A DNA stretch of 64,000 nucleotides, taken from Streptomyces liliiviolaceus. Lineage in GTDB: Bacteria > Actinomycetota > Actinomycetes > Streptomycetales > Streptomycetaceae. The position numbers and the translations under genes were made by a program. The stretch spans positions 806,001-870,000 of the forward strand of contig NZ_JAGPYQ010000001.1 of the NCBI RefSeq assembly GCF_018070025.1. Reading direction: 5' to 3'. Shown in pieces: positions 15,101 through 24,706 of this stretch; the first letter of the stretch is position 1, and each line of letters starts with the position of its first letter. The notes under the pieces are model-generated. The model made no database searches and had not been told where the DNA came from. It was given only the letters and a program-made list of their open reading frames with translations.

Positions 15101-17722
15101 ATGCTGCATCTCGCGGTCCGTATGGCAGGACACCGGATCACCGCCCTGATCGCGGTGGCGTGCGCGGTGCTCGGCGGCGCGGCCCTGATCACCGGCACGG
15201 GAGTACTGGCCGAGTCCGGCCTGCGCTCCCAGCTGCCGGCCGGACGGCTCGCCGGAGCCGGCGTCGTGGTCTCCACCGACCAGAGCTTCCATCCGGCCGG
15301 GGACCTGCCGATCGCCCTGCCGGAACGCGGCACGGTCCCGGCCTCCCTGGTCGACCGGCTCGCCGAACTGCCCGGGGTCACCGCGGCGGTCGGTGACGTC
15401 AGCTTCCCCGCCGCCGTGGTCGACGCCGACGGCCGCGTCGTACCGGCCGAGGAGCCGCGGACGGCCGGTCACGGCTGGTCGTCGACGAAGCTGCTCACGG
15501 ATGCGGAGGTCAGGGGCGACGAGCCGTCCGGCGCCGCCGAGGTGGCGCTCGACCGGGCGACGGCCGAGGCCGCGGGTGTCCGGGCGGGCGACCGGGTCGA
15601 GATCGTCGCGGCCGGCCGGTCCGCCGCCGGGTACCGCGTCACGGCGGTGGTCGACGCCCCGGGCGCGGGCATCCTCTTCGCCGACCCGACGGCCCGGCGG
15701 CTGGCGGGCCGCGACGGCGGCAGCGGCAGCGTCGGCAATGCGGGAGCGCGCGCCGGGACCGTCGACCTGGTCGGTCTGCGCACCGAGCCGGGCGCCGAGG
15801 CCTCGGTGGCCGCCGCGGCCCGCGAGGCGGTCGAGGAAGCCGGCAGGAACGCCGGCAAGGACGCGAACGGAACCGCTTCCGGCAAGGCCGGCGCCGAGGT
15901 GATCGTCTCCACCGGTTCCGACCGCGGGGACATCGCCTCCCCCGGTGCGGGCGCGGCCCGTTCGCTGCTGATCCTGCTCGCCGGTTCGCTCTCCGGGATC
16001 GTCATGATGATCATCGGGTTCGTGCTGGCGAGCGCCCTGGCCGTGTCGATCGGCGGCCAGCGCCGCGACCTCGCCCTGATGCGGGCCGTCGGCGCGACCC
16101 CGAAGCAGATCAGACGGCTGGCCGCCGCGCAGGCCTCGGTCATCGCCGCCGTGGCGGTCGTGCCCGGGGTGGGCCTCGGCTATCTGCTGGCCGGGCAGTT
16201 CCGGCGGATGCTCGTCGACCGCGAGGTGATCCCGGCCGGTCTGCCGCTCACCTACGGCCCGCTGCCCGCGCTCGCCACCGTTCTCCTCCTGGGTCTCGCC
16301 GTGCAGGTGTCGGCCCGCGGTGCCGCGTGGCGCACCTCGCGGCTGCCGGCCACGGAGGCGGTCGCCGAGTCGCGCGTGGAGCCCCGTACCCCCTCGAAGG
16401 TCCGGATCCGCTCGGGCCTGCTGCTGATCGTCGCCGCGACGACACTCTCGGTGGTGCCGCTGCTGAGCCGGACGGTCCTCGGCGCGGCGGCCACCTCCAT
16501 GGCCGGCATCATCGGCGCGATCGGTCTCGCTTTGGCGGGACCGGCCCTGGTCAAGGGCATCGGCGACACGGCGGCCCGCCGGCTGCGGCCCGGGGTCTCG
16601 GCCCCGACCTGGCTCGCGGTGGCGAACATCCGCGGGTACGCCCTGCGGCTGTCGGGGGTCGTCAGCGCGCTCGCCATGGCGGTCGTGTTCGTCCTGACCT
16701 ACACCCTCGCGCAGACGACCGTCATGAGCGCCACCGCGCAGGACACCCGTACCGGCACGCTCGCCCAGCAGAACCTGAGCGCACCGGGACTCGGCGGGGT
16801 GCCCGCGGGCACCCTGGCGGACGTCCGGCGGACCGACGGGGTACGGGCGGCGGCCCCGGTCAGCGACACCACGGTCGTGTGGGAGTACGAGATGTTCGGC
16901 GAACCGGAGGTCGAGGCCGCCTCCGCGATGATCCTCACCCCGGCCGCGCCGGACGTCCTGGACCTCGGCGTACGGGACGGCAGCCTGGCCGGGCTCACCG
17001 GTGACACGGTCGCCGTCGACAGCGAGGCCGCCCGTTCCCGTGGCGCGGAGGTCGGCGAGCGGATCACTCTCGTCCTCGGGGACGGCAGCCGGGTCAGCCC
17101 GAAGGTCGTCGCCGTCTACGACCGCGGCCTCGGCTTCGGCCCGGTCGCGCTCTCCCACGACCTCGCCGCGGGGCACACCACCGCCGGCCTCGACCAGCGA
17201 CTCCTCGTACGCACCGACGGCACCGACGCCGCCGAGCGCAACCTCGCCGAACTGGCCGCGTCCCGGCCCGGGTTGGCCCTGGCGCCCACCGACACCGGGT
17301 CAGGCGACAGCCTGAGCGACGCACCGGCGACGGTCTGGATCAACCTCGCCACCATCGTCGTACTCCTCGGCTATCTGCTCCTGTCCATCGCCAACAAGCT
17401 GGTCGCCACGACCGCCCAGCGGCGCAACGAGATCGCCACGCTCCGCCTCAACGGCACCACCCCGCGCCAGATCCTCGCGATGATGCGCCGCGAGGCCGCG
17501 GTGATCGGGGTCGCCGCGGTCGCCACCGGGCTGCTGCTGTCCGCGATCCCGCTCGTGCTGCTCGGCATCGGCTTCCTGGACCGGCCGTGGCCCGCGGGCC
17601 CGGTGTGGCTGCTCCCGGCCGTCGCGCTGACCGTGATCTGCACGGCCTTCGTCACGGTCGAACTCCCCACCCGGCAGGCCCTGCGCACGGCCCCGGCCCA
17701 CGCGCTGTCCGCCCGCGAATAG
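15101..17722 (+). CDS. FtsX-like ABC permease
   Basis: 873 aa with two FtsX modules. TM1 is at about 13-33. A large extracellular domain runs to about 285. A three-helix block follows (LLILLAGSLSGIVMMIIGFVLASALAV, then SVIAAVAVVPGVGLGYLLAG), then mid-protein helices around 440-560, a second extracellular loop, and a final three-helix block (NLATIVVLLGYLLLSIANKL to the C-terminus). The motif RRDLALMRAVGATPKQIRR and its second copy RRNEIATLRLNGTTPRQIL are FtsX-domain hallmarks. Together with the divergent two-component system this resembles BceAB-like modules for peptide-antibiotic resistance or lipid extraction. Confidence 0.93.
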   Translation: MLHLAVRMAGHRITALIAVACAVLGGAALITGTGVLAESGLRSQLPAGRLAGAGVVVSTDQSFHPAGDLPIALPERGTVPASLVDRLAELPGVTAAVGDVSFPAAVVDADGRVVPAEEPRTAGHGWSSTKLLTDAEVRGDEPSGAAEVALDRATAEAAGVRAGDRVEIVAAGRSAAGYRVTAVVDAPGAGILFADPTARRLAGRDGGSGSVGNAGARAGTVDLVGLRTEPGAEASVAAAAREAVEEAGRNAGKDANGTASGKAGAEVIVSTGSDRGDIASPGAGAARSLLILLAGSLSGIVMMIIGFVLASALAVSIGGQRRDLALMRAVGATPKQIRRLAAAQASVIAAVAVVPGVGLGYLLAGQFRRMLVDREVIPAGLPLTYGPLPALATVLLLGLAVQVSARGAAWRTSRLPATEAVAESRVEPRTPSKVRIRSGLLLIVAATTLSVVPLLSRTVLGAAATSMAGIIGAIGLALAGPALVKGIGDTAARRLRPGVSAPTWLAVANIRGYALRLSGVVSALAMAVVFVLTYTLAQTTVMSATAQDTRTGTLAQQNLSAPGLGGVPAGTLADVRRTDGVRAAAPVSDTTVVWEYEMFGEPEVEAASAMILTPAAPDVLDLGVRDGSLAGLTGDTVAVDSEAARSRGAEVGERITLVLGDGSRVSPKVVAVYDRGLGFGPVALSHDLAAGHTTAGLDQRLLVRTDGTDAAERNLAELAASRPGLALAPTDTGSGDSLSDAPATVWINLATIVVLLGYLLLSIANKLVATTAQRRNEIATLRLNGTTPRQILAMMRREAAVIGVAAVATGLLLSAIPLVLLGIGFLDRPWPAGPVWLLPAVALTVICTAFVTVELPTRQALRTAPAHALSARE

Positions 17723-17804
17723 CCCACGGGCGCACGGTCGCGTGGGCGCACGGCCGCGTGGGCGCGTGGGCGACCGGGGTCCCGTCGGCACAGGGCGGGG
17801 CCCC

Positions 17805-19451
17805 TCAACGCCGCCTGCGCAGCTCCCCCTTCACGACCTTCCCGCTGGCGTTCCTGGGCAGTTCGGCGACGAACTCCACCGCCCTGGGCACCTTGTAGTT
17901 GGCCATCTCGCGGCGCGCCCAGGCGATCAGGTCGTCGCCGGTGAGCGGGACACCGGGACGGCGTACGACATAGGCCTTGCCGACCTCGCCGAGCCGGGCG
18001 TCGGGGACGCCGATCACGGCCACGTCGGCGATGTCCGGGTGCAGGCCGAGGAGTTGCTCTATCTCCGCCGGGTAGGCGTTGAAGCCGCCGACGATGAACA
18101 TGTCCTTGATGCGGTCGGTGATCCTGAGGTTGCCGGCCGCGTCCAGGACGCCGATGTCGCCGGTGCGCAGCCAGCCGTCCGGGGTCATCGCCTCCGAGGT
18201 GGCGGGGGCGTCCTCGTAATAGCCACGCATGACGTTGAAGCCGCGGACCAGGACCTCGCCCGGGGTGCCGGGGGCGACGGCCGTGCCCTCCCCGTCCACG
18301 ACCCGCACCTCCGTGCCGGGGATCGCGCGGCCGGACGTGGACGCGATGACGTCCGGCTCGTCGCCGCGGCGGCACATCGTGACGATCCCGCTGGCCTCGG
18401 AGAGTCCGTAGGCGGTGAGGACCGTGCCCACGCCCAGTTCCGCCCGCAGCCGCTCCACCAGCAGCAGCGGCACGACCGCCGCGCCCGTCACCACCAGCCG
18501 CAGGGCCGAGAGGTCGTACGCGTCACGGTTGGGGTGGTCCAGGAGGGACTGGTGGAGGGTGGGCGGGCCGGGGAGCACCGAGATGCGTTCCGAGGCCACG
18601 TTCGCGAGGACCGTGTCCACGTTGAACACCGGCTGCGGGATCATCGTCGCGCCCCGCATCAGACAGGCGATGACGCCCGCCTTGTAGCCGAAGGTGTGGA
18701 AGAAGGGGTTCACGATCAGATAGCGGTCGCCCTCGCGCAGACCGGCCAGTTCGCACCAGACGTCGTACGCCCGCAGGGTCTGCGCGTGCGTGATCACGGC
18801 GCCCTTGGGGCGGCCCGTGGTGCCCGAGGTGAAGATGATGTCCGAGGGGGCGGACGGGTCGAGCGCCGAGGCCCGGGCCCGCACCTCGGCCTCCCCCACG
18901 CCGTCCCCGCTCGCCAGGAAGTCCTTCCAGGTACGGAAGTCGGCGGGGGCGTCGTCGGACAGGACGACCACCTGCTCCAGATGCGGAAGCCCCGGGAGGG
19001 GGCCCTCGCCCCGGCCGGTACGCGTGCCCGTGCCGGCGCCGGTGCCGTCCGGCTCCTCGCTCTCGACGCAGGCCCGCCGCAGGGACGCCACGTACGAGGT
19101 CCCCAGGAACGTACCGGTCACGAACAGCAGTTTCGTCCGGCTCCGGGCCAGTACGTACGCGGCCTCCGTCCCCTTGAAGCGGGTGTTCAGCGGGACGAGG
19201 ACCGCGCCCGCCGACACCGCGCCGAGGGCGGACGTCATCCAGTCCAGGGTGTTGGGCGCCCAGATGGCCACCCGGTCGCCGGGTTCCACGCCGTTCGCGA
19301 CGCAGGCCGCCGCCGCGCGTTCCACCCGGGCGCCCAGCTCCGCGTACGTGACGCGGGTACGGCCCTCGACGACCGCCTCCACGTCCGCGTACCGCTCGGC
19401 CGCCGCCCGCACGAGCCCCGGGATCGTCTCCCACTCCAAGTCACCGCGCAC
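17805..19451 (-). CDS. Fatty acid/steroid-type acyl-CoA ligase (FadD3-like)
   Basis: 548 aa ANL-superfamily adenylate-forming ligase. The P-loop TSGTTGRPKG is at 208-217, followed by PFFHTFGYKAG, YGLSEASG, GWLRTGDIG and the C-terminal catalytic lysine K538 in PRNASGK. A Gly/Thr-rich insertion near 134-150 (DGTGAGTGTRTGRGEG) breaks the N-terminal domain. GTG start at 19451 with GGAGG upstream. It shares a 131-bp divergent promoter region with the Ltp gene, containing two regulon palindromes that coincide with both -35 boxes. It activates a carboxylic acid as its CoA thioester at the entry of the pathway; FadD3-like similarity suggests a ring-derived or branched acid, by inference. Confidence 0.88.
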   Translation of the reverse strand: MRGDLEWETIPGLVRAAAERYADVEAVVEGRTRVTYAELGARVERAAAACVANGVEPGDRVAIWAPNTLDWMTSALGAVSAGAVLVPLNTRFKGTEAAYVLARSRTKLLFVTGTFLGTSYVASLRRACVESEEPDGTGAGTGTRTGRGEGPLPGLPHLEQVVVLSDDAPADFRTWKDFLASGDGVGEAEVRARASALDPSAPSDIIFTSGTTGRPKGAVITHAQTLRAYDVWCELAGLREGDRYLIVNPFFHTFGYKAGVIACLMRGATMIPQPVFNVDTVLANVASERISVLPGPPTLHQSLLDHPNRDAYDLSALRLVVTGAAVVPLLLVERLRAELGVGTVLTAYGLSEASGIVTMCRRGDEPDVIASTSGRAIPGTEVRVVDGEGTAVAPGTPGEVLVRGFNVMRGYYEDAPATSEAMTPDGWLRTGDIGVLDAAGNLRITDRIKDMFIVGGFNAYPAEIEQLLGLHPDIADVAVIGVPDARLGEVGKAYVVRRPGVPLTGDDLIAWARREMANYKVPRAVEFVAELPRNASGKVVKGELRRRR

Positions 19452-19510
19452 AGCAGGCCTCCCTCCGCCGCCCGAGCGGTCGTCCGATCGATCGGCCGGA
19501 CGACCGCTAG

Positions 19511-19552
19511 CTGACTACCCGTCAGATTAGCTGTAGCCTGACGCCCTGTCAG
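19511..19552. promoter_or_regulatory. Interlocked divergent promoters with two regulon palindromes
   Basis: Two palindromes: CTGACTACCCGTCAG (19511-19525) and CTGACGCCCTGTCAG (19538-19552). Rightward promoter: CTGACT (19511-19516), a 17-bp spacer, TAGCCT (19534-19539). Leftward promoter: CTGACA (19552-19547), a 17-bp spacer, TAATCT (19529-19524). Each operator thus covers one -35 and abuts the -10 of the opposing promoter, giving symmetrical joint control of the ligase and Ltp operons. Confidence 0.75.
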
Positions 19553-19581
19553 CATTCGTGGACCGTCGTGGAGGTACGCCC

Positions 19582-20745
19582 ATGGCAGGCACAGGGGCAG
19601 CGGGGCTCAAGGACGCGACCGCCGTCGTCGGGATCGGACAGACGCCTTTCGCCAAGCAACTCCCCGACAGCGAGAAGACCTTGGCCTGTCGGGCGATCCT
19701 CGCCGCCCTCGACGACGCGGGGATCTCACCGGCCGAGGTCGACGCGCTCGCCTCCTACACCATGGAGGAGACCGACGAGGTCGAGGTCGCCAAGGCCGTC
19801 GGGTTCGGCGACCTCAGCTTCTTCAGCAAGGTCGGCTTCGGGGGCGGCGGTTCATGCGCCACGGTCGCGCATCTGGCGTCCGCGGTGGCCACCGGCCAGG
19901 CCACGGTCGGCGTCGCCTGGCGCTCCCGCAAACGCGGCAGCGGACCGCGTCCGTGGAAGAACACGGCCGTCCAACTCCCCACCCCCGCCCAGTGGACCCG
20001 CCCCTTCGGCCTCCTGCGCCCCGCCGACGAGATAGCCATGCTCACCCGCCGCTATCTGCACGAGTACGGGGCGACCCGCGACCACCTCTTCAACGTGGCC
20101 CTCGCCTGCCGCAACCGGGCCAACCAGAACCCCGCGGCGATGATGTACGAACGACCGCTGACCCGGGACATGTACATGACCTCACGCTGGATCAGCGAGC
20201 CGCTCTGCCTGTTCGACAACTGCCTGGAGACGGACGGGGCGCTGGCCTGCGTGATCGTCTCCGCCGAACGCGCCCGCGACTGCCGACAGCGGCCCGTGTA
20301 CGTGCACTCCGCCGCCCAGGGCCTGCCCGCCCAGCACCACGGAATGGTCAACTACTGGAACGACGACCCGCTGACGGGCCCCGCCTGGACGGCCGCCCGC
20401 CACCTCTGGAAGCAGGCGGACTTCACCCCGGAGGACGTGGACGTCGCCCAGATCTACGACGCGTTCACCCCGCTCATCCCGCTCTCCCTTGAGGGCTACG
20501 GCTTCTGCGGCCGGGGCGAGGGCGGCGCCTTCACGGAAGGGGGCGCCCTGGAGATCGGCGGCCGGCTGCCGCTGAACACGAGCGGGGGCGGCCTCTCGGA
20601 GGCGTACGTCCATGGCTTCAACCTCATCAACGAGGGCGTGAAGCAGCTCAGGGGGACCAGTACGGCGCAGGTGCCGGGCGCGGCGACCTGTCTGGTGACG
20701 GCGGGCGAGGGCGTCCCGACCTCCGCCCTGCTTCTGAGGACCTGA
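19582..20745 (+). CDS. Lipid-transfer-protein / thiolase-like retro-aldolase (Ltp2 type)
   Basis: 387 aa thiolase-fold protein. It has ATAVVGIGQTPFAK at the start, GGGGSCATVAHLA where thiolases carry the nucleophile, and the Ltp-type QIYDAFTPLIPLSLEGYGFC and NTSGGGLSEAYVHG motifs. In actinobacteria Ltp2 works with a DUF35 OB-fold partner as an aldolase that cleaves side-chain acyl-CoA. Here a DUF35 gene follows immediately, supporting the same pairing. GGAGG lies 7-8 nt before the ATG at 19582. First gene of an Ltp-DUF35-hydratase operon. Confidence 0.87.
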   Translation: MAGTGAAGLKDATAVVGIGQTPFAKQLPDSEKTLACRAILAALDDAGISPAEVDALASYTMEETDEVEVAKAVGFGDLSFFSKVGFGGGGSCATVAHLASAVATGQATVGVAWRSRKRGSGPRPWKNTAVQLPTPAQWTRPFGLLRPADEIAMLTRRYLHEYGATRDHLFNVALACRNRANQNPAAMMYERPLTRDMYMTSRWISEPLCLFDNCLETDGALACVIVSAERARDCRQRPVYVHSAAQGLPAQHHGMVNYWNDDPLTGPAWTAARHLWKQADFTPEDVDVAQIYDAFTPLIPLSLEGYGFCGRGEGGAFTEGGALEIGGRLPLNTSGGGLSEAYVHGFNLINEGVKQLRGTSTAQVPGAATCLVTAGEGVPTSALLLRT

Positions 20746-20754
20746 GGAGTGCAC

Positions 20755-21201
20755 ATGCTCACACCTGTGGTGGACGACGACGGCGCCCCCTTCTGGGAGT
20801 ACGCGGCCCGCGGCGAACTGCGCGTCCAGGCCTGCGCCGAACCCGGCTGCGGGGAACTGCGCTTCCCGCCCCGCCCCTGCTGCCCGCACTGCCACTCCTT
20901 CGACAGCGAGTGGCGCAGGATGAGCGGCCGGGGCCGTATCTGGTCGTACGTGATCCCGCACCCCCCGCTCCTGCCGGACTACGCGGCGCAGGCCCCGTAC
21001 AACGTGGTCGTCGTCGAACTGGCGGAAGCGCGGCGGATCCGGCTGGTGGGCAACCTCGTCAGCGGCCCGGACGCGCCTCTCAACTCGGTGGCGGGGGAAC
21101 GGATCCGGATCGGGGCGCGGGTGCAGGTGGTGTTCGGTACCGGCGTTGGGGACGGCAGGGACGGCCCCCGGCTGCCGCGCTGGGTCCTGGAGCGGCCATG
21201 A
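20755..21201 (+). CDS. DUF35 zinc-ribbon/OB-fold protein
   Basis: 148 aa. A rubredoxin-like zinc ribbon has C27, C32, C43 and C46 (CAEPGCGELRFPPRPCCPHC). The OB-fold follows, including GRGRIWSYVIPHPP and APYNVVVVELAE. This is the standard acyl-CoA-binding partner of Ltp aldolases or of MaoC-like hydratases (ChsH2 type). GAGGAG sits 5 nt before the ATG at 20755, which decides this start over the in-frame GTG at 20749. The gene starts 9 nt after the Ltp stop and overlaps the next gene by 4 nt (ATGA). Confidence 0.9.
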   Translation: MLTPVVDDDGAPFWEYAARGELRVQACAEPGCGELRFPPRPCCPHCHSFDSEWRRMSGRGRIWSYVIPHPPLLPDYAAQAPYNVVVVELAEARRIRLVGNLVSGPDAPLNSVAGERIRIGARVQVVFGTGVGDGRDGPRLPRWVLERP

Positions 21202-21971
21202 CCGCCCTGCGGACCACCACCGACAAGGAGACGGGCGTCGCGGTGGTGACACTGGACCGCCCGGACCGCCTGAACGCCATCGACCTGGAGATGACGGCTC
21301 AACTTAAGTCGCTCTGGGCGGAGTTCAGATTCGACGATTCCATACGGGCGATCGTCCTCACCGGGGCCGGCGACCGGGCGTTCTCGACGGGCCTCGACCG
21401 CGACGCGGAGATTCCGCAGCCGGCGTCTCCCTACATGCTCGACGACCCACTCGCCTCGATCGGCCCGAAGGCGTCCGACCTGTGGAAGCCGGTGATCGCC
21501 GCGGTGAACGGGATGGCGTGCGGCGGGGCGTTCTATCTGCTCGGCGAGGCGGACTTCGTGATCGCGGACGAGACGGCCACGTTCTTCGATCCGCACACGA
21601 CGTACGGCATGGTCAGCGCGTACGAGTCCGTGTACCTGGCCCAGCGGACACCGTTCGGGGAGGTGGCCCGCATGGCCCTGATGGGAACGGCCGAACGGGT
21701 GTCCGCGCGGCGGGCGTACGAGGTGGGGCTGGTGTCGGAGGTGACGGAGCCGGGGGAGTCGGTGGAGGCGGCGGTGCGCTGCGCGACCGTGATCGCGTCC
21801 TACCCGCCGGCGGCGGTGCAGGGCACGGTCCGTGCCCTGTGGTCGGCCCAGGAGGCCACGCGGACGGCGGCGCTGTCGCAGGCACCCCAACTGATCACGC
21901 TGGGCAACCTGCCGCCCGACGCCCAGACACACCTCTTCAACACCCGATCCCCAACATCCCGAACCCGCTGA
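21198..21971 (+). CDS. Enoyl-CoA hydratase/isomerase family protein
   Basis: 257 aa crotonase fold. It has VVTLDRPDRLNAID, AFSTGLDRDAE (CoA-binding loop, normally FSAGAD), NGMACGGAFYLLGEADFVIADETA (oxyanion hole) and TYGMVSAYESVYL. The usual two catalytic glutamates are not both obvious, so it might be a hydratase, isomerase or C-C hydrolase. The ATG overlaps the DUF35 stop (ATGA), giving a tightly coupled three-gene operon with the Ltp. The C-terminus ends in a Ser/Thr/Arg tail just before a repeat array. Confidence 0.85.
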   Translation: MTALRTTTDKETGVAVVTLDRPDRLNAIDLEMTAQLKSLWAEFRFDDSIRAIVLTGAGDRAFSTGLDRDAEIPQPASPYMLDDPLASIGPKASDLWKPVIAAVNGMACGGAFYLLGEADFVIADETATFFDPHTTYGMVSAYESVYLAQRTPFGEVARMALMGTAERVSARRAYEVGLVSEVTEPGESVEAAVRCATVIASYPPAAVQGTVRALWSAQEATRTAALSQAPQLITLGNLPPDAQTHLFNTRSPTSRTR

Positions 21972-21974
21972 ACC

Positions 21975-22275
21975 CTCCCCTGCGGGCGGGTGGGGGCCGG
22001 TCGCGCCGTTCCCCGCGCCCCTGAGGGGGTGGGGGTGTCGGCCGGAGACTCGACCGCGGGCGCATCGTGGCTGAGCGCGCCGTTCCCCGCGCCCCTGAAA
22101 AGCGGGGCTGCGCCCCAGCTTTTCCCTTCAGGCGCCCGCCGGCCTTCGCCCCTCAGGGGCGCGGGGAACGGCGCGCTCAACCCCCACCGGCCCGCGGTCA
22201 AAACCCGGCCCGAGCCACCCCCCACCCAGGGGCGCGGGGAACTGCGCGACCGGCCACGACGGGCCCGCACTCACC
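21975..22275. repeat. Interspersed-repeat array, two reverse then two forward copies
   Basis: Four copies of the GGGGCGCGGGGAAC element between the convergent hydratase and afsK genes. The first two are reverse and the last two forward, with the flip at a hairpin (22098-22123). The 356-bp gap holds no gene. Confidence 0.85.
22098..22123. terminator. Bidirectional terminator inside repeat array
   Basis: AAAAGCGGGGC - TGC - GCCCCAGCTTTT forms a GC stem flanked by A and T runs, so it can terminate in both directions between the convergent hydratase operon and afsK. A near-identical hairpin is at 30249-30274. Confidence 0.8.
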
Positions 22276-22327
22276 ACGAACCCGCAGGGCACGCGCGTGG
22301 CGCGGAGCCGGCCGGTGGAACCCCGGT

Positions 22328-24706
22328 TCAGGAGCGGGCCGTGCCCGTTCCCTTTTCCGCGTCCAGTGCGTACACGCACCGATCCTTGCTGCACGCGTAC
22401 ACCACCCCGTCCTTGACGACCGGAGACCCCGTGATCTCCCCACCGGTGGCCAGCTTCCAGCGCAGCCGGCCGTCGTCCGCCTTCAGCGTGTACAGCAGGT
22501 GGTCGGTCGAGCCGAAGTGGATGCGGCCGTCGGCCACGGCCGGCGCCCCCACCAGGTCGCCGCCCGCCTGGAAGCGCCACTTCGGCGTCCCCGTGACCGC
22601 GTCCAGGGTGTAGAGCCCCTTGCCGCTGCCCACATGGACATGCCCCGCCGAGACGAGCACCGGGTCGATGGAGGACCGCGCCTCCGTCGCGATGCGCCAG
22701 CGGTCACGCCCGTCGGTGGCGTCGAGCGCGTACACCGTGCCGAGGTAGTCGGCGAGGTACACCCCGCCCCCCGTGACGGCCGGCCCCGGCGCGAACGTGG
22801 GCGCGCTCAGGAACACCGCCGGCGCCTCGAAGTGCCAGCGCACATGCCCGCCGGCGATGTCGATGGCGAGGACGCGCGTCCCGGCGGACACGTACACGTA
22901 TCCGTCGTCGGCGTGCGTGATCCGGACGGGCACGCCCCCGCAGGAGGCCGCGTCGCCGATCGGGTACGACCAGCGCTCGTCCCCCGTACGGGCTTCGAGC
23001 GCGCGCAGCCGGGCGTCCTTCCAGACGTAGACCGTGCCGTCGTGGACGGCGGGACCGGCCTCCGGCGACTCGAAGTCCGTCTGGGCGCCGGTGATCTCCC
23101 AGAGCTTCTGCCCGTTGGCGGCCTCCCAGGCCTGTACGCCGCCACCGCGGGTGCCGGTGACGACCGTGCCGCGGTCGGCCTTGAGGGAGTACACCCAGGC
23201 GTCGGTCGGCAGCCGCCACAGGTCGGTGCCCTCGCGGGCGTCCAGCGCGAAGAGCGTGGGCCCGTCGGACGCGTGCACGCGCCCGTCGGCGACCGCCATC
23301 GACCAGGCGACGTCGCGCGTCTTGAAGCGGCGCCGCCCGGTGGCCACGTCCAGCGCGTGCACCTCGAAGGAGGTGACGTAGACCAGGTCTCCGGCGACGG
23401 CGGGCGTCCCCCACACGTCGTTCGACATACGGAAGCGCCACGGCCGCCAGGAGGAGCCGCCGTCGGGCCCGGCGGGCGCGGGGACGGCCGCCACGGGCTC
23501 GGCGCCGTTCACGCCGGGGCGCGAGCGGGACCAGGCGGCGGCGAGTCCGGCCTCGGGGGGAGGCGCCTTCACCGCCGCCGCGCGGGCGTCGGCGACGCGC
23601 GGGCCCGGCCCGATCGGCACCTGGGCACCGGCGAGACGTACGGGCCCGACGTCGGGCGCACCGCCCGGCCGGCCGACGCCCGCGCCGACCGGCATGCGCG
23701 GCGGCCCGGACGACGGCATGGGCGGGATCGGCGGGTCGTGCGGCGGCGGGGGCGGCACCACGGCCACCCCGCGTCCGCCGCTGCGGCCGGACGAGGGCTT
23801 CGGGGCGGGCCGGCCGCCGCGCCGCGTCTCGATGAGGCTGACGGCCCGCTCGGGCAGCCACGCGGACGCGGTACCGCTGTCGTCGGAGCCGGAGCCGAAG
23901 AGGTGGGGTGCCAGTTGGGCCTGGAGGTCGGCCGGGTTGGGGCGGGCCGTCGCGTCCATCTGCATGCAGGACTCGATCAGCGGACGCAGTTCGTCGGGGA
24001 GCCCTTCGAGGTCCGGCCCCTCCCTGAGCAGCATGAAGACGGTCTCGACGGGGTTCGCGCCGTGGAAGGGCGCGTGACCCGTGGCGGCGAAGACGAGCAT
24101 CGAGCCGAGCGAGAAGACGTCGCTCGCGCCGGTCACGCTGCGGGAGTCCTTCGCCTGCTCGGGTGACATGTACGCGGGCGTACCGACGGCGACGTTCGTC
24201 ATCGTCAAACGCGTGTTCGAGACACCGGAGGCGATACCGAAGTCGATGACGCGCGGCCCGTCCTCGACGACGAGGACGTTCGACGGCTTCAGGTCGCGGT
24301 GGACGAGACCGGCGCCGTGGATGGACTGCAGCGCCTCGGCGACGCCCGCGGCGAGCCAGCGGACCGCCTGGGCCGGCATGGGCCCGCACTCGGTCACTAT
24401 CTCTTCGAGGGAGGGCGCGGGCACGTACGCGGTGGCCAGCCAGGGCACGGCCGCGCGCGCGTCGGCGTCGACGACGGCCGCCGTGTAGAAGCCGGAGACG
24501 GCACGGGCCGCCTCGACCTCGCGCGAGAAGCGGACGCGGAACAGCTGGTCCTCGGCGAGCTCGGTCCTGACCGTCTTGATCGCCACGCGCCGGCCCGAGG
24601 CCGAGCGCGCGAGATAGACCAGCCCCATGCCGCCGGCGCCCAGCCGTCCCAGCACCTCGAACGGCCCGATCCGCCGCGGATCGTGCTGTGTCAGCTGATC
24701 CACCAC
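22328..24706 (-). CDS. afsK: AfsK serine/threonine protein kinase with PQQ-type beta-propeller
   Basis: 792 aa (S. coelicolor AfsK is 799). The kinase domain at about 14-270 has GRLGAGGMG (P-loop), K44 in [12 protein letters not shown] at 136-143, DFG at 155-157 and [11 protein letters not shown]168 in RLTMT matches the AfsK autophosphorylation threonine. A Pro/Gly-rich linker at about 280-400 leads to a C-terminal beta-propeller of PQQ-like repeats ([30 protein letters not shown] and others). No transmembrane helix is evident; AfsK is loosely membrane-associated and phosphorylates AfsR. GTG start at 24706 with GGAGG upstream. The gene is separated from afsR and afsS by 13 kb of transporter and catabolic genes. 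Confidence 0.95.
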   Translation of the reverse strand: MVDQLTQHDPRRIGPFEVLGRLGAGGMGLVYLARSASGRRVAIKTVRTELAEDQLFRVRFSREVEAARAVSGFYTAAVVDADARAAVPWLATAYVPAPSLEEIVTECGPMPAQAVRWLAAGVAEALQSIHGAGLVHRDLKPSNVLVVEDGPRVIDFGIASGVSNTRLTMTNVAVGTPAYMSPEQAKDSRSVTGASDVFSLGSMLVFAATGHAPFHGANPVETVFMLLREGPDLEGLPDELRPLIESCMQMDATARPNPADLQAQLAPHLFGSGSDDSGTASAWLPERAVSLIETRRGGRPAPKPSSGRSGGRGVAVVPPPPPHDPPIPPMPSSGPPRMPVGAGVGRPGGAPDVGPVRLAGAQVPIGPGPRVADARAAAVKAPPPEAGLAAAWSRSRPGVNGAEPVAAVPAPAGPDGGSSWRPWRFRMSNDVWGTPAVAGDLVYVTSFEVHALDVATGRRRFKTRDVAWSMAVADGRVHASDGPTLFALDAREGTDLWRLPTDAWVYSLKADRGTVVTGTRGGGVQAWEAANGQKLWEITGAQTDFESPEAGPAVHDGTVYVWKDARLRALEARTGDERWSYPIGDAASCGGVPVRITHADDGYVYVSAGTRVLAIDIAGGHVRWHFEAPAVFLSAPTFAPGPAVTGGGVYLADYLGTVYALDATDGRDRWRIATEARSSIDPVLVSAGHVHVGSGKGLYTLDAVTGTPKWRFQAGGDLVGAPAVADGRIHFGSTDHLLYTLKADDGRLRWKLATGGEITGSPVVKDGVVYACSKDRCVYALDAEKGTGTARS

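Noticed and set aside
22067..24166. 699-aa ORF opposite afsK
   Set aside because: Runs through the repeat array and antisense to the kinase; no domains.
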